Shown in pieces: positions 49,983-61,114 of a stretch of 64,000 nt of DNA. The position numbers were made by a program, and so were the translations under genes. Within the stretch, counting starts at the first letter, position 1. Each line of letters starts with the position of its first letter. The notes beneath the pieces are model-generated. The model was not told the origin of the DNA. It worked only from the letters and a program-made list of their open reading frames with translations, and searched no databases. Source of the stretch: Glossina fuscipes (Eukaryota; Arthropoda; Insecta; Diptera; Glossinidae); NCBI RefSeq assembly GCF_014805625.2, contig NW_023998414.1, positions 6,522,427-6,586,426 of the forward strand, written 5' to 3'.

Positions 49983-50995
49983 ATATGTATATATGTATAT
50001 ATATATATATATGTATATATGTATGAAGAAAGCAGGAAGAGCAGGACATGACCATAATATGCGGCAGCATATTATGTGAACAAATAAAGGCTGAAATGAA
50101 AAAAGAGAAAAAAACTAATTGAAATCAGCCAGTTATATGCATGCGTATTGCTATGGAAATTCTGCTCTGTTGTATAGGAAGATAAGCAATCTTTTTTTTG
50201 CTACATTTTTTCCTCATTGTTTGGTGTTCATATTTTTTTTTTTTTTTTATAGTGTATTGTGTATTGTTGTGTTATGTTGATCACGTATTGCGTAATAAAA
50301 CCAATTAATTTGAAAGGTTTTTTTTTATCTACTTTTTCTCAATTTTTATCCTTTCTCTTTCTCTCTTAAGTTCTATATCTCATATACATCATGACAACTT
50401 GTCATTTATGAGTTGAAACAATATGTTTGCCTTTTTTATGACATATTTTTATTAAAAAGAAAAAACATAAATAAAAAAAAAAAAAAAAAAAAAAACGAAC
50501 AACATGCCAGCTGCATATAATAAGAGTACTGAGCTATATTTGTTTAAAAGTCCTTTTATTGTATGAATTTGAAAATATTACAAAAATGTAATTTTATGTG
50601 TATATAGAGGTGAACTTTTTAAGTTATATTATGAACCCACACAATGAATATCTTTGATGAGCTACAGGTGGAGAAACCTTGGCTTTTTTTCAATAAATTA
50701 ATCATATTAAAAGCACTTCAATTATCAAAAGTTTCTACTTTCCTTCGAATTATCCTGATACGATTTTCAATGTCAACTGAAAAGTTCATGCTTCGTCTGC
50801 TTATTTGCTACTTGATCTAACTTTTCGTCTTATCAAAAACTCAGAGTCCATTCACTGATCCATGTAACCAGTGAATTTCAATTTGCTTGCTTAATCGGAC
50901 ATCATTATTTCGCAGGCTTAGATATGTTTATTCCTAAAGTTTCGGCTTTTGTTTCCTTCCCCCGTAATTTAAATGCTTTTACAAATAATGTCTAA
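45581..50995. other. Non-coding sequence, no gene or family recognised
   Basis: About 46260-47480 and 49380-50640 are AT- and homopolymer-rich ((TA)n at 49934-50016; A runs at 47279-47304 and 50475-50495). About 47490-49330 is balanced sequence with two frames of more than 110 codons on opposite strands (47729-48073 plus, 47983-48369 minus). I looked for transposase, reverse transcriptase and ribosomal protein motifs in them and found none. Confidence 0.45.
49934..50016. repeat. Compound TATAC / (TA)n / TATG microsatellite
   Basis: A few TATAC units, a TA run and then TATG/TA units. Confidence 0.85.
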
Positions 50996-51206
50996 TATCA
51001 CATCACTCAATAAGCCTCAGATCTGACACATTTATAGTAACACGGTTGACAGCGCGCATATGATTTCTGAAAAGTAGCATACTTTACAGGATACGTGTTA
51101 AAATTTTATGATATTTCGACTATTTTTTTGAAGAATGGTACTGTAAAGGTATCATAAGTGTCTGTCAACAATGATGCCATACATGTGTCAGATAGAGAGT
51201 TTCTAT
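50996..51206. mobile_element. Second mariner-like MITE of the same family
   Basis: After TA, the left end reads TCACATCACTCAATAAGCCT, CAGATCTGACACATTTATAG, CACGGTTGACAG, GCATATGATTTCTGAAAAG. The right end in reverse reads TCTATCTGACACATGTATGG, then CATTGTTGACAGACAC. The left end matches the copy at 29386 and the reversed right end of the mariner relic at 33194 down to CATATGATTTC, about 75 bases in. The outermost right 15 bases are diverged. No coding capacity. Confidence 0.7.
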
Positions 51207-51789
51207 GTTTTAACGTCTGCACTTGCCTTGACAGCTTAATCAGAAATATGTCTTACCCATGTTTCAAACACAGAAATTAATATTTTTTACAAGTAAAACA
51301 ATTAAATAATTTCTCTTCGCCTTACGAAAAAAATTTTTTATAAGCTCACGTAACTTGCATAGTCCGACGCTATCTGTCAGAGAACTTGTTCTTGTTGTTA
51401 CATGCTTTGCATAAACCTGAAGAATTTCCTTTCCCGATGAGTGTGATTGCAGTCATCGGGTCTACACCGTAATACTTCTTTTTAAATGATTCTTTCAACG
51501 CTTAACTATCACAATTATTTAGTGTTCCAAGTTAAAGTGAGCGGAAATTAATCGAATATTATTTGCAGTGTTTGGCCCGTTGACCAAGCATTTCGCAAAA
51601 TCGTCTCGAAAATCAAACAAAAATCTGTTATAAGACGTATAATGATCGGTACATTTAATACTACCTCTGACAAATGCATAATGACATGAAGTTATTATTC
51701 CGAGATGCATACATGTTTTCCATTATTTGAATCAATAAATGTAATCCAAGCAAATGGTTATTTTCCAACAATTAAAAAGACTATAGTGG
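51207..51789. other. Unassigned sequence
   Basis: No repeat family or domain recognised; the frame at 51519-51710 is short and unassigned. Confidence 0.4.
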
Positions 51790-52075
51790 GCCGCGGTTCA
51801 TCACAAAATACCCTACACCACTCTACAGTTTATCATATGATAACTTTTCAAAATAATGCTGTATAGGGGAAGTGGGCGAGAAAGTGGTCTTATCTGCGCC
51901 ATTCCCAATAGCGTTCCTCCTTGAGCCAAACACGTCGGCATATGTCATCTCATCAAAAAGGCGCATAGGAAAACAAGACAGGCCGACAGACAGACAGGCT
52001 TAGTTGAGTCTATTCTTCTGTCAAGTTGTTCTGGTTGTTACATACATCCGCATTAAGTTTATGCACAAATGATGT
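51790..52075 (+). repeat. Interspersed repeat family B, plus-oriented, shortened copy
   Basis: AAATACCCTACACCACTCTA at the left edge, then TAACTTTTCAAAATAATGCT, GAAAGTGGTCTTATC, CCCAATAGCGTTCCTCC, GACAGGCCGACAGACAGAC, GTTGTTCTGGTTGTTACATA and CATCCGCATTAAG. The central several hundred bases of the long copies are missing. Confidence 0.7.
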
Positions 52076-52434
52076 GGCGAAAAAATAAATTTTCAGACAA
52101 TCTCTACAAACAACTCCATTGTTTTATTCGAAACCGTATTTTTGCTTTGCTTGCGAATTTCTAAAAGGTTTGACGTGAAATTGATAACTAATACCTAACA
52201 TCAAATTCAAATATCCATGAAATTTTGCGGTAATACATAGATGAGTAGCATTTTCATTTGAACACTAGTTTTCAATCAGACTATGCTGATATTGGGCGTT
52301 CTCCGTAATTTTGCTTTGTTTAGTAAAATTTGAAAAAGTTGAGATGATGAAAAACGAGAGTCGGAATATAATTTGCGCCTGTTGTTTGTCAGCAGTCAGT
52401 CCGAACAAAAAAAAAAAAGTAGACAACAAGGAAG
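52076..52434. other. Unassigned short spacer between two family B copies
   Basis: No feature seen. The 60-codon frame at 52311-52493 runs into the repeat. Confidence 0.4.
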
Positions 52435-53505
52435 AACATTATAGTTGGGCAAGGCTCACCATGGAAAATCTTACACCACTTCGCCTAGTATAGTTATTCA
52501 CTCGTTTTGGTAACAATATACCAAAAAATAAATACGCTTTACTTTCATCCAAAGACATACTTTCAATGAATGTCCGCATATTGGAGAATGCCCAGAACAT
52601 CACATGGCGTCATCAAACTTTAGCAAATTTTATTCGCATGAATAACCGAGCAGGCAAACGATCGCGACTTACAACTCAACAATGGTTGCGGGTTTAAATC
52701 TCAAGTGCGATAGAGTTTTCAACACAAGCGTTGCACATGATCTAGGTTATCCGAGAGGCTTTTAATTCATGCTCTGTTTACAAAAAATATTGAAAATAAG
52801 AAAAAAAACTTAAGCAGATTGAAATTATTTTGTAAAAATTTTATTATTTTTCATTTTCATAAATTACACTAAGCGCTTGCTTTTCGTGATAACTCCTGTA
52901 TGTAGTAGAGTCCAACAAGTCAACCAATGTGGTTCATAATTTTTCTCATTTCATTTTTACGTCAAACAACAACAAAAAACAATATTTCATTATGAACGGT
53001 TAGCAATTAGTGCTTTTTGGCATATTAGGTTTACATTTCCTGAGAATCCGTATATTCAAACCGTAGGCCCACGTGGTCAAATTCGATAGTGTTGACTTTT
53101 TTGTCAATTATCTATTATGAACCAAATGTTACCATGGAGTACTAAAAATTAGATCTATTCGCCATAGAAAGATTCATTTTGCGTGGCAACGGTGTTGCGA
53201 GAGGGATTAAATAAATTGCCCTAATGGCAATGAATTTTTCATACCAATTCAGATTGTCAAAATAGTATTAACCAATAACAGTTGACGAATTATTTTGAAA
53301 ATTACAAATTTTTTCCATATAACAACTTTTCAAAATAAGACTTTATGCGGGGACCGGTCCACGTAGTGTTACGATTCGAACCATTTTCAAATGCATTCGT
53401 CCTCGGGTCAAAACACATCAGTATATCAAATTTTATCAAAATATCTCCAAAGTTGCAACGTTTAGGATGAAGACGAAAATAAATGGACAGACTTAAGGTG
53501 GACAC
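52435..53505 (+). repeat. Interspersed repeat family B copy, split by a SINE
   Basis: Left part (52435-52634) aligns with 38770-38930; right part (about 52836-53505) aligns with the last two thirds of 41410-42420, including TTTTTGGCATATTAGG, TATTATGAAC, ACTAAAAATTAGATC, ATTATTTTGAAAATTACAAA, CCATATAACAACTTTTCAAA and CCATTTTCAAATGCATTCGTC. The SINE at 52635-52835 interrupts it. Confidence 0.7.
52635..52835 (+). repeat. tRNA-derived SINE inserted in a family B repeat
   Basis: The head has AATAACCGAGCAGGCAAACG (box A region), CGCGACTTACAA and GCGGGTTTAAATCTCAAGTG (box B region). The body, GTTGCACATGATCTAGGTTA then GAGGCTTTTAATTCATGCTC, matches that of the copy at 60888 in position and in part in sequence. 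An A-rich tail (about 52790-52808) follows. AAATTTTATT occurs on both sides (52625-52634 and 52836-52845), a plausible 10-bp target-site duplication, though AT-rich. The element interrupts an older repeat, so it moved later than that repeat. Confidence 0.7.
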
Positions 53506-53881
53506 GCAAACTACGTATTGTCGTACTGGCTTATTAGTACATCTGTCGTTTTTAAAGCGAACATAAAACTAGTCCTGATAAATACCTGGCTAAAGGTTTT
53601 TGGAAGCATTTCATTTACACTACACTGAGAGTCGTAGACAAAAATATGAATAAAATGTTGATGTTTTTTCAAGGTTGTTTTAGTTTCTTTTCTATGAAGG
53701 GCGCATTTGTGGGTACATCTTATCTATTGTTTTCGCACTTGGTTAATGGAAGCATATTTATGCCAAGCTTCAACAGTCTACGTTGATTTTTTCAACTATA
53801 GCAAGTCCACAAATAGAGGAGATCAAAATTGATCCCTTTTGATAGGAATAGGTCTGGTATGTACGTCACCACAATTGACTG
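53506..53881. other. Unassigned sequence upstream of mariner relic
   Basis: If the mariner were complete, its N-terminal and first catalytic parts would be here; I could not recognise them. Confidence 0.4.
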
Positions 53882-54245
53882 AAAATGCCATTTGGGCTAC
53901 TTGTTACAATTGCTGTCAAGGATACGCTATTGCAGCTCGAATGGGAAGTTCTGACGCACGCAGGGTACTCTCTAGACATAGCGCCTTCTGATCACCATTT
54001 GTTCAGATTGATGCACCATGGCTTGGCTAGCACGCGGCTTCGAAAAATTAAAGAAGTGCGAAAATAAGTCGATGATTGCATCGCTGCCGAGTATGAGTGC
54101 CGAATATGAGTTATTTCGGCCCGATAGCGCTAGAAAGATTAGTAAAAGTTTTAGAAAATGATGGCAAGTATTTCGATTACGATAAATTTCTTTTTCAAGT
54201 GAATCATTTACTGAAATTAACGCAAGCACCTCATAATTTTTACTG
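53882..54245 (+). pseudogene. Mariner transposase C-terminal part, mauritiana-like, best preserved in the window
   Basis: One frame reads VKDTLLQLEWEVLTHAGYSL, then DIAPSDHHLFRLMHHGLAST, then RLRKIKEVRK and a stop. This is the block around the third catalytic aspartate of mariner transposases; the aspartate of APSD is kept, while YSPD has become YSLD. After a frameshift, IALERLVKVLENDGKYFDYD (about 54125-54185) matches the C-terminal 'LP.RW.KV...DGKYF' segment. The DNA-binding domain and the first aspartate are absent. The HDNARPH motif just upstream is reduced to an unrecognisable stretch (MPFGLLVTIA). It cannot encode active enzyme. Confidence 0.8.
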
Positions 54246-55439
54246 TTAGAGGGATAAAAAACAGCAAACTTTTCATATCGAATTTTAAAACTAAGATATA
54301 CATGAAATTACTGTCCTTTACATGCAATGCTTTTCATTTTATGTATCATTCGCAACTGAACGAACCGCAAGCATACAAAATGGTCTCTTATGTTCGCAAC
54401 ATCCAGTAATAAGCAACGGAGATTTAATAGGGTATAGCAAACATGTCTAATGCATGTTGGATTAACGTAAAATATGCCGGATCAGATTAAGCTAGGCTCG
54501 TCTATCCCTGTCTTCCGGTGTTCTACCGAGGCTATTGTAAAGTAAAGTATAATTAACTTTTTCAACCAACTATCTCAACTCCCTACTGTAGTATCTAAGC
54601 AAAAAAAAAAAAAAAAAAGGTGCTTTTAAAAATTTAATTGTTTATTTTTAAAATCATTTATACACGTTGCTTATTACAAATAAATTTTAAAGCGTCGCTT
54701 GTTATATCATTTCATCGAGTGCAATTAAATGGTTAAATTGCCTTAAGCATTAACAACAATAACAAATAAAACAATTATATTCGGCTATCGCCGAATTCTT
54801 TAGGCCAATCGTATCTAATGTATTGGTCACGTAAAATATCTTTTTATGACTTCGTGTCGTGAGTTCGTGTCACTGAATTGATTGTGATTCCTAGAATCGC
54901 ATAGGTTCTGTTTACAATTTTTTGTAGATCTACTTACAAAATTATTCACAACAAGCTTTACTTGCAATAATTCATCTTTTCTTGGAAATTTGACTATTGA
55001 TGTGAAATTTACGTGTTAATCCTTTTTTCCAGCAACTGTTAGTTATCTTTCTCGGCAATCGCCAGCTGCTTGAGACTACCTTGCTTTATACGGTCGGCAG
55101 GCATACTTGGTCTTATCATCTTTAGAATATGGTTTCTTAGTAAAATTTCTTAGTTTTCGTGCAGACTCATTTTATTGAGAAAAAATTATAAGTTCGATCA
55201 TCTATAAAATTGGGATAAGGTCACCAATTTTGCTTATTTTACAGATACTCTAGAACCATGCATTTAACCAAAAAGTCATATTCCTGTATCCCTTATCTTC
55301 TTAGCTTGCGAGTAATGAGCAAAAAAAAAAACCTAATTTTGTCTTTTGCCTTTGAAAACACAGGTGTTCTTCGTTTAGATGGAGCTTTTGCCTAATTTAG
55401 TCTATTACCATATGGCGATCTAAGTGTAAGGATCTCTAG
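54246..55439. other. Unassigned sequence
   Basis: An A run at 54601-54618. No domain or repeat family recognised. Confidence 0.4.
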
Positions 55440-55680
55440 ATTTATATCTAGTTTTAAGTCGATATCTTAATTTTTGAAATGGGGAGAATTTTTACAAGAT
55501 ATACTTGAACAGACGAACCGATGGACGTGCCTCAATCAACTTGAAATTTAATACTGATCAGAAATACGTACATATTTCACAGGTTCTCTGGAATTTCAGT
55601 CTACGTGCGGCAAACGTTTTAACAATTTGAATATATTCCCATCCTTCAGTGCTGGGTACAAAAATAATAACAAAAACGTT
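55440..55680 (+). repeat. Interspersed repeat family A, plus-oriented copy
   Basis: GAACAGACGAACCGATGG, CAATCAACTTGAAATTTAAT, ACTGATCAGAAATACGTAC, TTTTAACAATTTGAATATAT and TCCCATCCTTCAGTGCTGGG match the end blocks of 24560-24895 and 56030-56425. Confidence 0.65.
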
Positions 55681-56029
55681 TATAAGTATTAATAACAACA
55701 ATTAGCTTTCATCACAGTCATGTACTGAATGTTTACAGATTGTGTTTGTTCACATGTTTTCCTATTAATAAAATTTTTTTTATTTTTGTACATTTTTTTA
55801 TGTAAATTAATACAAAAAAAAAAAAAAAAAAAAAATGGAAAATTTTTAAATTCTGTATAATGAATGCACACAATAATGCATTACAATAATCGGAATTAAA
55901 ATTTTTTATCTCATTGCCTTAAAGCCCACTCTATAAAGTACATTCATTTTTAAATCCTAAAAGTAAGCTTTAATTTCTGATTATTAAAAAAAAAAAAAAA
56001 ACAAAGAAAAACAACTAGTAAGAAAATGA
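55681..56029. other. Short AT-rich spacer
   Basis: A run at 55814-55834 and another near 55986. No gene seen. Confidence 0.45.
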
Positions 56030-56425
56030 TTTTTGCCTGGGGGCAAATCTTTTATGGGAACCATCGCTGTTTTCTCAAATACGCAATCAAAATATGTCGA
56101 TACTATATAATAAAATGTGGGCGTGGTCAATTTTTTTCATATACAATGTGGCCATCCATAAAATATACTAAAAAATTTTTATCGTTTCCTTCATTTTGAC
56201 TGATATTTCGCATTTTTAATACTAATCTACATTGCAGAATTTGCAACGTTTTTGCGACACATTTGATCGCCAGGCTTACCACAGATAATTACCAAGACGG
56301 ACACATGCCTGGATCAATTCAAATTTGAATACCAATCAAATATTTACATATATTGTGAGTGTTGCCCACGGCTTGACACACAATGAATGTATTCCCAAAA
56401 ACATGATGAGAGGTATAAAGAAATT
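56030..56425 (+). repeat. Interspersed repeat family A, plus-oriented copy
   Basis: GTGGGCGTGGTCAATTTTT, GCATTTTTAATACTAATCTA, AAGACGGACACATGCC, TGGATCAATTCAAATTTGAA, TACCAATCAAATATTTACAT and AATGTATTCCC follow the same order as 24560-24895. Confidence 0.65.
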
Positions 56426-56715
56426 AATAAAGAAAAAAAATTATTCTTCTTTTTTAGGTTGTTGCACTTTAATCTAACATACTTCCTAAATGTATATTAT
56501 AGCTTTTATTATTAAGACGTGAACTTATAGCACATTATTTGATATATTATTGGATATGTGCACTTACTCTTGTAAGCACTTGAAATACAATTAGTGGGTG
56601 TTACAAAGCGCTGTTACAAAATACTGGTAAACAGATTAAGTAAAGTAAAAACGTGAAATGTAAACGACATTATATGCCAGCGCCTGTAATCTGTGAAGCG
56701 TGGAAACGGTAAAAA

Positions 56716-56789
<74 letters not shown>

Positions 56790-59700
56790 GGAAAGAGATA
56801 GCGAAAAAGGGGAAAAATAATTGAAATTGTTTTTCATAAAGACTTTAACTTGCATCCTTCGAAACTGATGTAAGCTTGTTTGTAGATTGAGTGCAAATTT
56901 CAGTGCAACAATATGTTAAAGAAAATCGCATCTAACAACCTTTTTATGATTGAGAATTAGATTAAAGAACATCGTAAGATGATAATTAGTATTTGAAATT
57001 TCAATGATTTCACCTTCGCTTGGTAAATAACCTTTGTTGTTTTTCTTCATATGATTAAAACTGTTCAAATGTTTCTTTATTGTGCGAACTAAGCGCTTGA
57101 AAATGTTTTTGATTACTCGTTTGCTATGCTTAAACAAGATTAGGTAATGAAGTGTGTGATTGCGAGTGAACCATCATCGTACTTGTGCGCGTCCTTTTTT
57201 ACGTTACCCGTAAAATATACTGCAGTTAGGGCTGTTTGTTTCCCGCCACCGCAAACACATGTTAACTTGACAAATGAGTTCGTTGGAAAAATTGTGGTTA
57301 CTATTTCTCTAGTTTTTTTTTATTTTATGAAAACACTTATATCAAAACCATTTTATCTCTGTCTCGATCTGTCTTCGGAATTTTAAACTTTAAAGCGGAC
57401 GCCTGCAATCACATAACTGTGTACACTTTTTCTATAATTTAAATATACTTTCCTCCCTATGAAAATAAATTCTAGATTAAATGGCGATTCGTTTACCGTA
57501 CGCCTGCAGTAATTGGAAACTTAACGCAACTGTAAAGAAAATATTCTCTTATATAAATTGCTGATTGGATCCTTTCCGATCAATATTCCAACTATGTGCT
57601 TATGATACATAAATAATTGTTGAATTTTTATTGAACTACTTAGAGGGGTTACCTACAGTTAAACACTGTACAGCAACACTCGGTAAAACGTAAAGCAAAT
57701 CGATGTCGAAATTTTGCGCATATTCCTTAGGTTAAATGTTAATTGCAATAATATATAGCATACGATTATAAGCTTAAGAGAATATTGAAATCCTTATCTA
57801 CTTATTGGCCATGAAGCTGTTATTAAATAAGGGACGCCCTTACTTGAAAAATGCTTGTAAGCCATGAAATAAGAAGAAGAATTTAAAATTTTGACTTTTA
57901 TATTTTAAGATTAAATCCTCCGATGAATTGTTAAGTAAACTATTATACGACACATTTGATGATACACTTAGGGGATGTTCCCTGTGCGTGAGGACACAAC
58001 GGTGGTCAAGAAGAATTTTAGGTACAAGGAGTAGAGGAATCATTCTCTCAAAACGGTATCGAGAATCTTGCCTCTCACTTAGATGATAGCAGTGAAACGG
58101 TCATCACAGTTGTCTCAGTCTCTAAACCTCTTCTTTTCTGGGTATGATCAATCAATAATTGAAAAATTTTCCCTATACGTGTGATACGGTGACTTTCAGG
58201 GAAAAGTGAATAAAGAAAAAAAAAGGTGCCTGCAGCCGCAGCTGAATATATGTGTTTGGCTTTTACCAAGTGAGCGCCTCCCATTTTAACTACGATCAAG
58301 TATCCTCTACCGTTGGTCGCCACGCCTCTTATCCACCTTCGATTAAAAAGACGCGAATGCAAGTTCGATAATATTTTTTAATATCTTAGTTAAAATTAAC
58401 CTTTGAATGTGTTGTGAAGCGAGCGCGAAAGAAAAACATTTCGACAATATTAGCTCGGCCGGTGATTCATTTAAGAAAAGTTGAATTGAAGGGGAACACT
58501 ATGAAATTGGATTTAATTTCTTTGAGCTTTATGTGGGAGAAGATTTATTAACTTACACGTTCAATCCTGCACACATTGTACGAACTTATGTCGTTTATAA
58601 ATTTGTAACCTTTGAACGCCACATTTGTGCAGAACGTTGAAACAAAGAAAAAACAAGAAATTGTAGTTAACCTTATTCGAGTCATACACAACGGATTTGT
58701 TAATTATTAAAAAAAAAAAAATAGCTAAATATTTTTTTTGTTATAATAAAAAAATATATAAGCTTTTGCAAAGATTTCTGCAATTTTTCATATATACATG
58801 CGTACAAACATACATAAATATGCACATATATATACATATATATTTGATTTTCCTTTGTTTATTTGAAAGGGAGTACGACTCGTGACAAATCTAACCATAG
58901 CAAAATTATGATTTTATACAAATAAAGAGAAAAAAAAAGGAAGAAAAAAAAAAGAAAGAAAAAAAATTGAATTGAAATACAAACGTGTTAGTTGGCAGCA
59001 CAAGTTAAGTAAAAGCAACTACTACTCACCAGCGCTGAATTATAAACCAGACCAAATTGTCTAGTATAAATGAAATGTTTGACACCAAAAACTTCAACCA
59101 ATGAATCAACAGCCAACTACATATAGTCAACCAACGTTAGTAAATGCTAATAAAAAGCTAACGACCAACAAAAAGCAAAAAATGTTTTTGTTTTTTTATA
59201 ATTTTTTTTTCATTTTTATTTTTATTTTTTTTAATAAAAACGTTGCATAGATTATGCAGTTAACATAAATCGCTAAGACTGTCTGTCTGTTTGTCTGGTT
59301 GTTAAGTTTATTCATTATTAAGTAGATAAGGTAGATGGATATACGAAGAAAGAGAGAGGGATAGATAGAGAGAAAGATAGAGAAAGAGGTATGTTGACAA
59401 CCCCCACACTATTACTTTAACGTCAACAATGTACAACATGAACAGCGAAATAATGTTGTTACCGCAATTTATTTTATAGATACAATCACCTAAACACTTA
59501 CACTTAGTCACTTCTGTAAATATATACATATAGGCATGTGTATGTATAGGTATATGTAGGTTTGAACGTATAGATATGTATATGCAGGCGGCTTTAAGTC
59601 ATGATAAGAAAAAAAAAAAAAACAAAAAAAAAAAACAACAACAACAATAACAACAAAATGTTATAACGAAAATTGTTTAAAAGGCCAACAAAAATTGAAA

Positions 59701-60887
59701 GTGAATGCCTGCAACTGCATAAAAAATGTTTTTTGTAATGCAATTGTTATTAAATTGTTTTGAATAAAAAAAAAAAATAAATAAATCAATATTTGATTCA
59801 AAATTTTTAATTACAAAGTCGGCAAAAAAGTAAAATCTTGCTTGTCACGTTCCTATTTGCTTGCAGCCAAAGCAATATAGAAACCCACAAAGGATTATTG
59901 TCGTGATATCTTAAAAAAAAAAAAAAAAAAGGAAAAGAAAAAGAGGAGAAGAAGAACAAACAAATAAATAAACGACATGAACAAATCAAGCTAAGTTTCC
60001 ATTTAAGCGAGAGACATGAGTTGACACGATGATGCCATGTTTGTTTGTTTTCCTGACGCTTGTGTTTTTTTAAATGTTAAAAAAATATCTTCTTTTCACC
60101 GACATTGATTTATATAATATATGTCTCAGTAAGACTTTCTAAAGATTTCTTTTTTTTTTTTTATTTCGCAGCTAAAAGGGTGGAACAAAAAACAACAATA
60201 CATCTTATATTTTTATTATTAATTGCACCCAGCAAACAATTTAACAACAAAAAAAAAAAAAAAATTTACTCTTATCACCGATGTCACGAATAATCATTCG
60301 CATTATGTTAAGGTGAAAAGTATTTTTTCTGATATGGTAAGTTCATGGCGTTCTCATTCAAGTGGGCCTATGTCAAACCTTTCTGTGTGCTGTGTACATT
60401 CGCATAACCTTGCCCCGATAAATTGTTTTGGACGGAAATATTAGTTTTAAACTTATAGTATATGTTGCCTTGAAATCGGAAACATTCTAAAATTGAAAAT
60501 TTACTTCCTAATCGACAAGCTTTAGTCGGATGTAATGGGTTAAAATGCGCGGTGTTCAAAACTCGTACGAAAGCGATTGCAACATTGCTATATTTGATAG
60601 AATCAAATGATCTTTTTCTCTTCAGTATTGGCGGCCTTCAATAGAGATTTTGTAAAAATCAATAAGCTTTTCTTTTAGGTCTATATTGCTATATGAATAC
60701 ATTTGCTTTTATTGGAAAATTTTTCAATTCTCTTTGAAAATTTCTTCTTGTTTTTTTTTTTTGGGAACTTAAAAATTTGTTTTTATCCTCGAATCAGGAG
60801 ACTATGGCATTGTCAATTTTTAGCTCATGTAGTGCTTTAATCGTAGTTTGATTTCAAAGCGATGAATTAGTACGGCGCTAGCTACTT
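56426..60887. other. Non-coding sequence, no gene recognised
   Basis: It contains a long (GA)n array (56718-56789), balanced unassigned sequence to about 58660 (frames at 57147-57386 and 58075-58362 have no domain), and then homopolymer-rich sequence to about 60290. The last part before the SINE is balanced and unassigned. Confidence 0.45.
56718..56789. repeat. (GA)n microsatellite, about 72 bp
   Basis: The longest dinucleotide array other than TA in the window, with two A interruptions. The minus-strand open frame across it (poly-Leu-Ser) is a repeat product. Confidence 0.9.
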
Positions 60888-61060
60888 ATTGGCATGACTA
60901 CCCGAGTAGGCAAAGGATCGTGACTAACAATTTAGTTTTTGCGGGTTCAATTCTCAATTGCAGCAGGGATTTGAATATGAGCAAGCGTGTAACCTATATT
61001 TTCTGGCAGCCTTTAATTTCGTACTATGTAAATATGTCTACAAAATATATAGACAATAAA

Positions 61061-61062
<2 letters not shown>
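60888..61062 (+). repeat. tRNA-derived SINE copy
   Basis: TACCCGAGTAGGCAAAGGAT (box A region), CGTGACTAACAATTTAGT and TTGCGGGTTCAATTCTCAAT (box B region) lie in the same order and spacing as in the copies at 52635 and 8515. The body, AAGCGTGTAACCTATATTTT then CAGCCTTTAATTTCG, matches that at 52740-52775. The 3' end, GACAATAAATC, runs into a (TC)n array that may have grown from the tail. Confidence 0.7.

Positions 61063-61111
<49 letters not shown>
61063..61111. repeat. (TC)n microsatellite at the SINE 3' end
   Basis: About 24 TC units with one early CC interruption, abutting the probable end of the SINE. Confidence 0.9.

Positions 61112-61114
<3 letters not shown>

Noticed and set aside
56670..56855. 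Minus-strand frame with long Leu-Ser repeat
   Set aside because: Product of the (GA)n array at 56718-56789.
57840..58362. Minus-strand frames at 57840-58043 and 58075-58362
   Set aside because: No recognised domain and no evidence of joining; left as unassigned.
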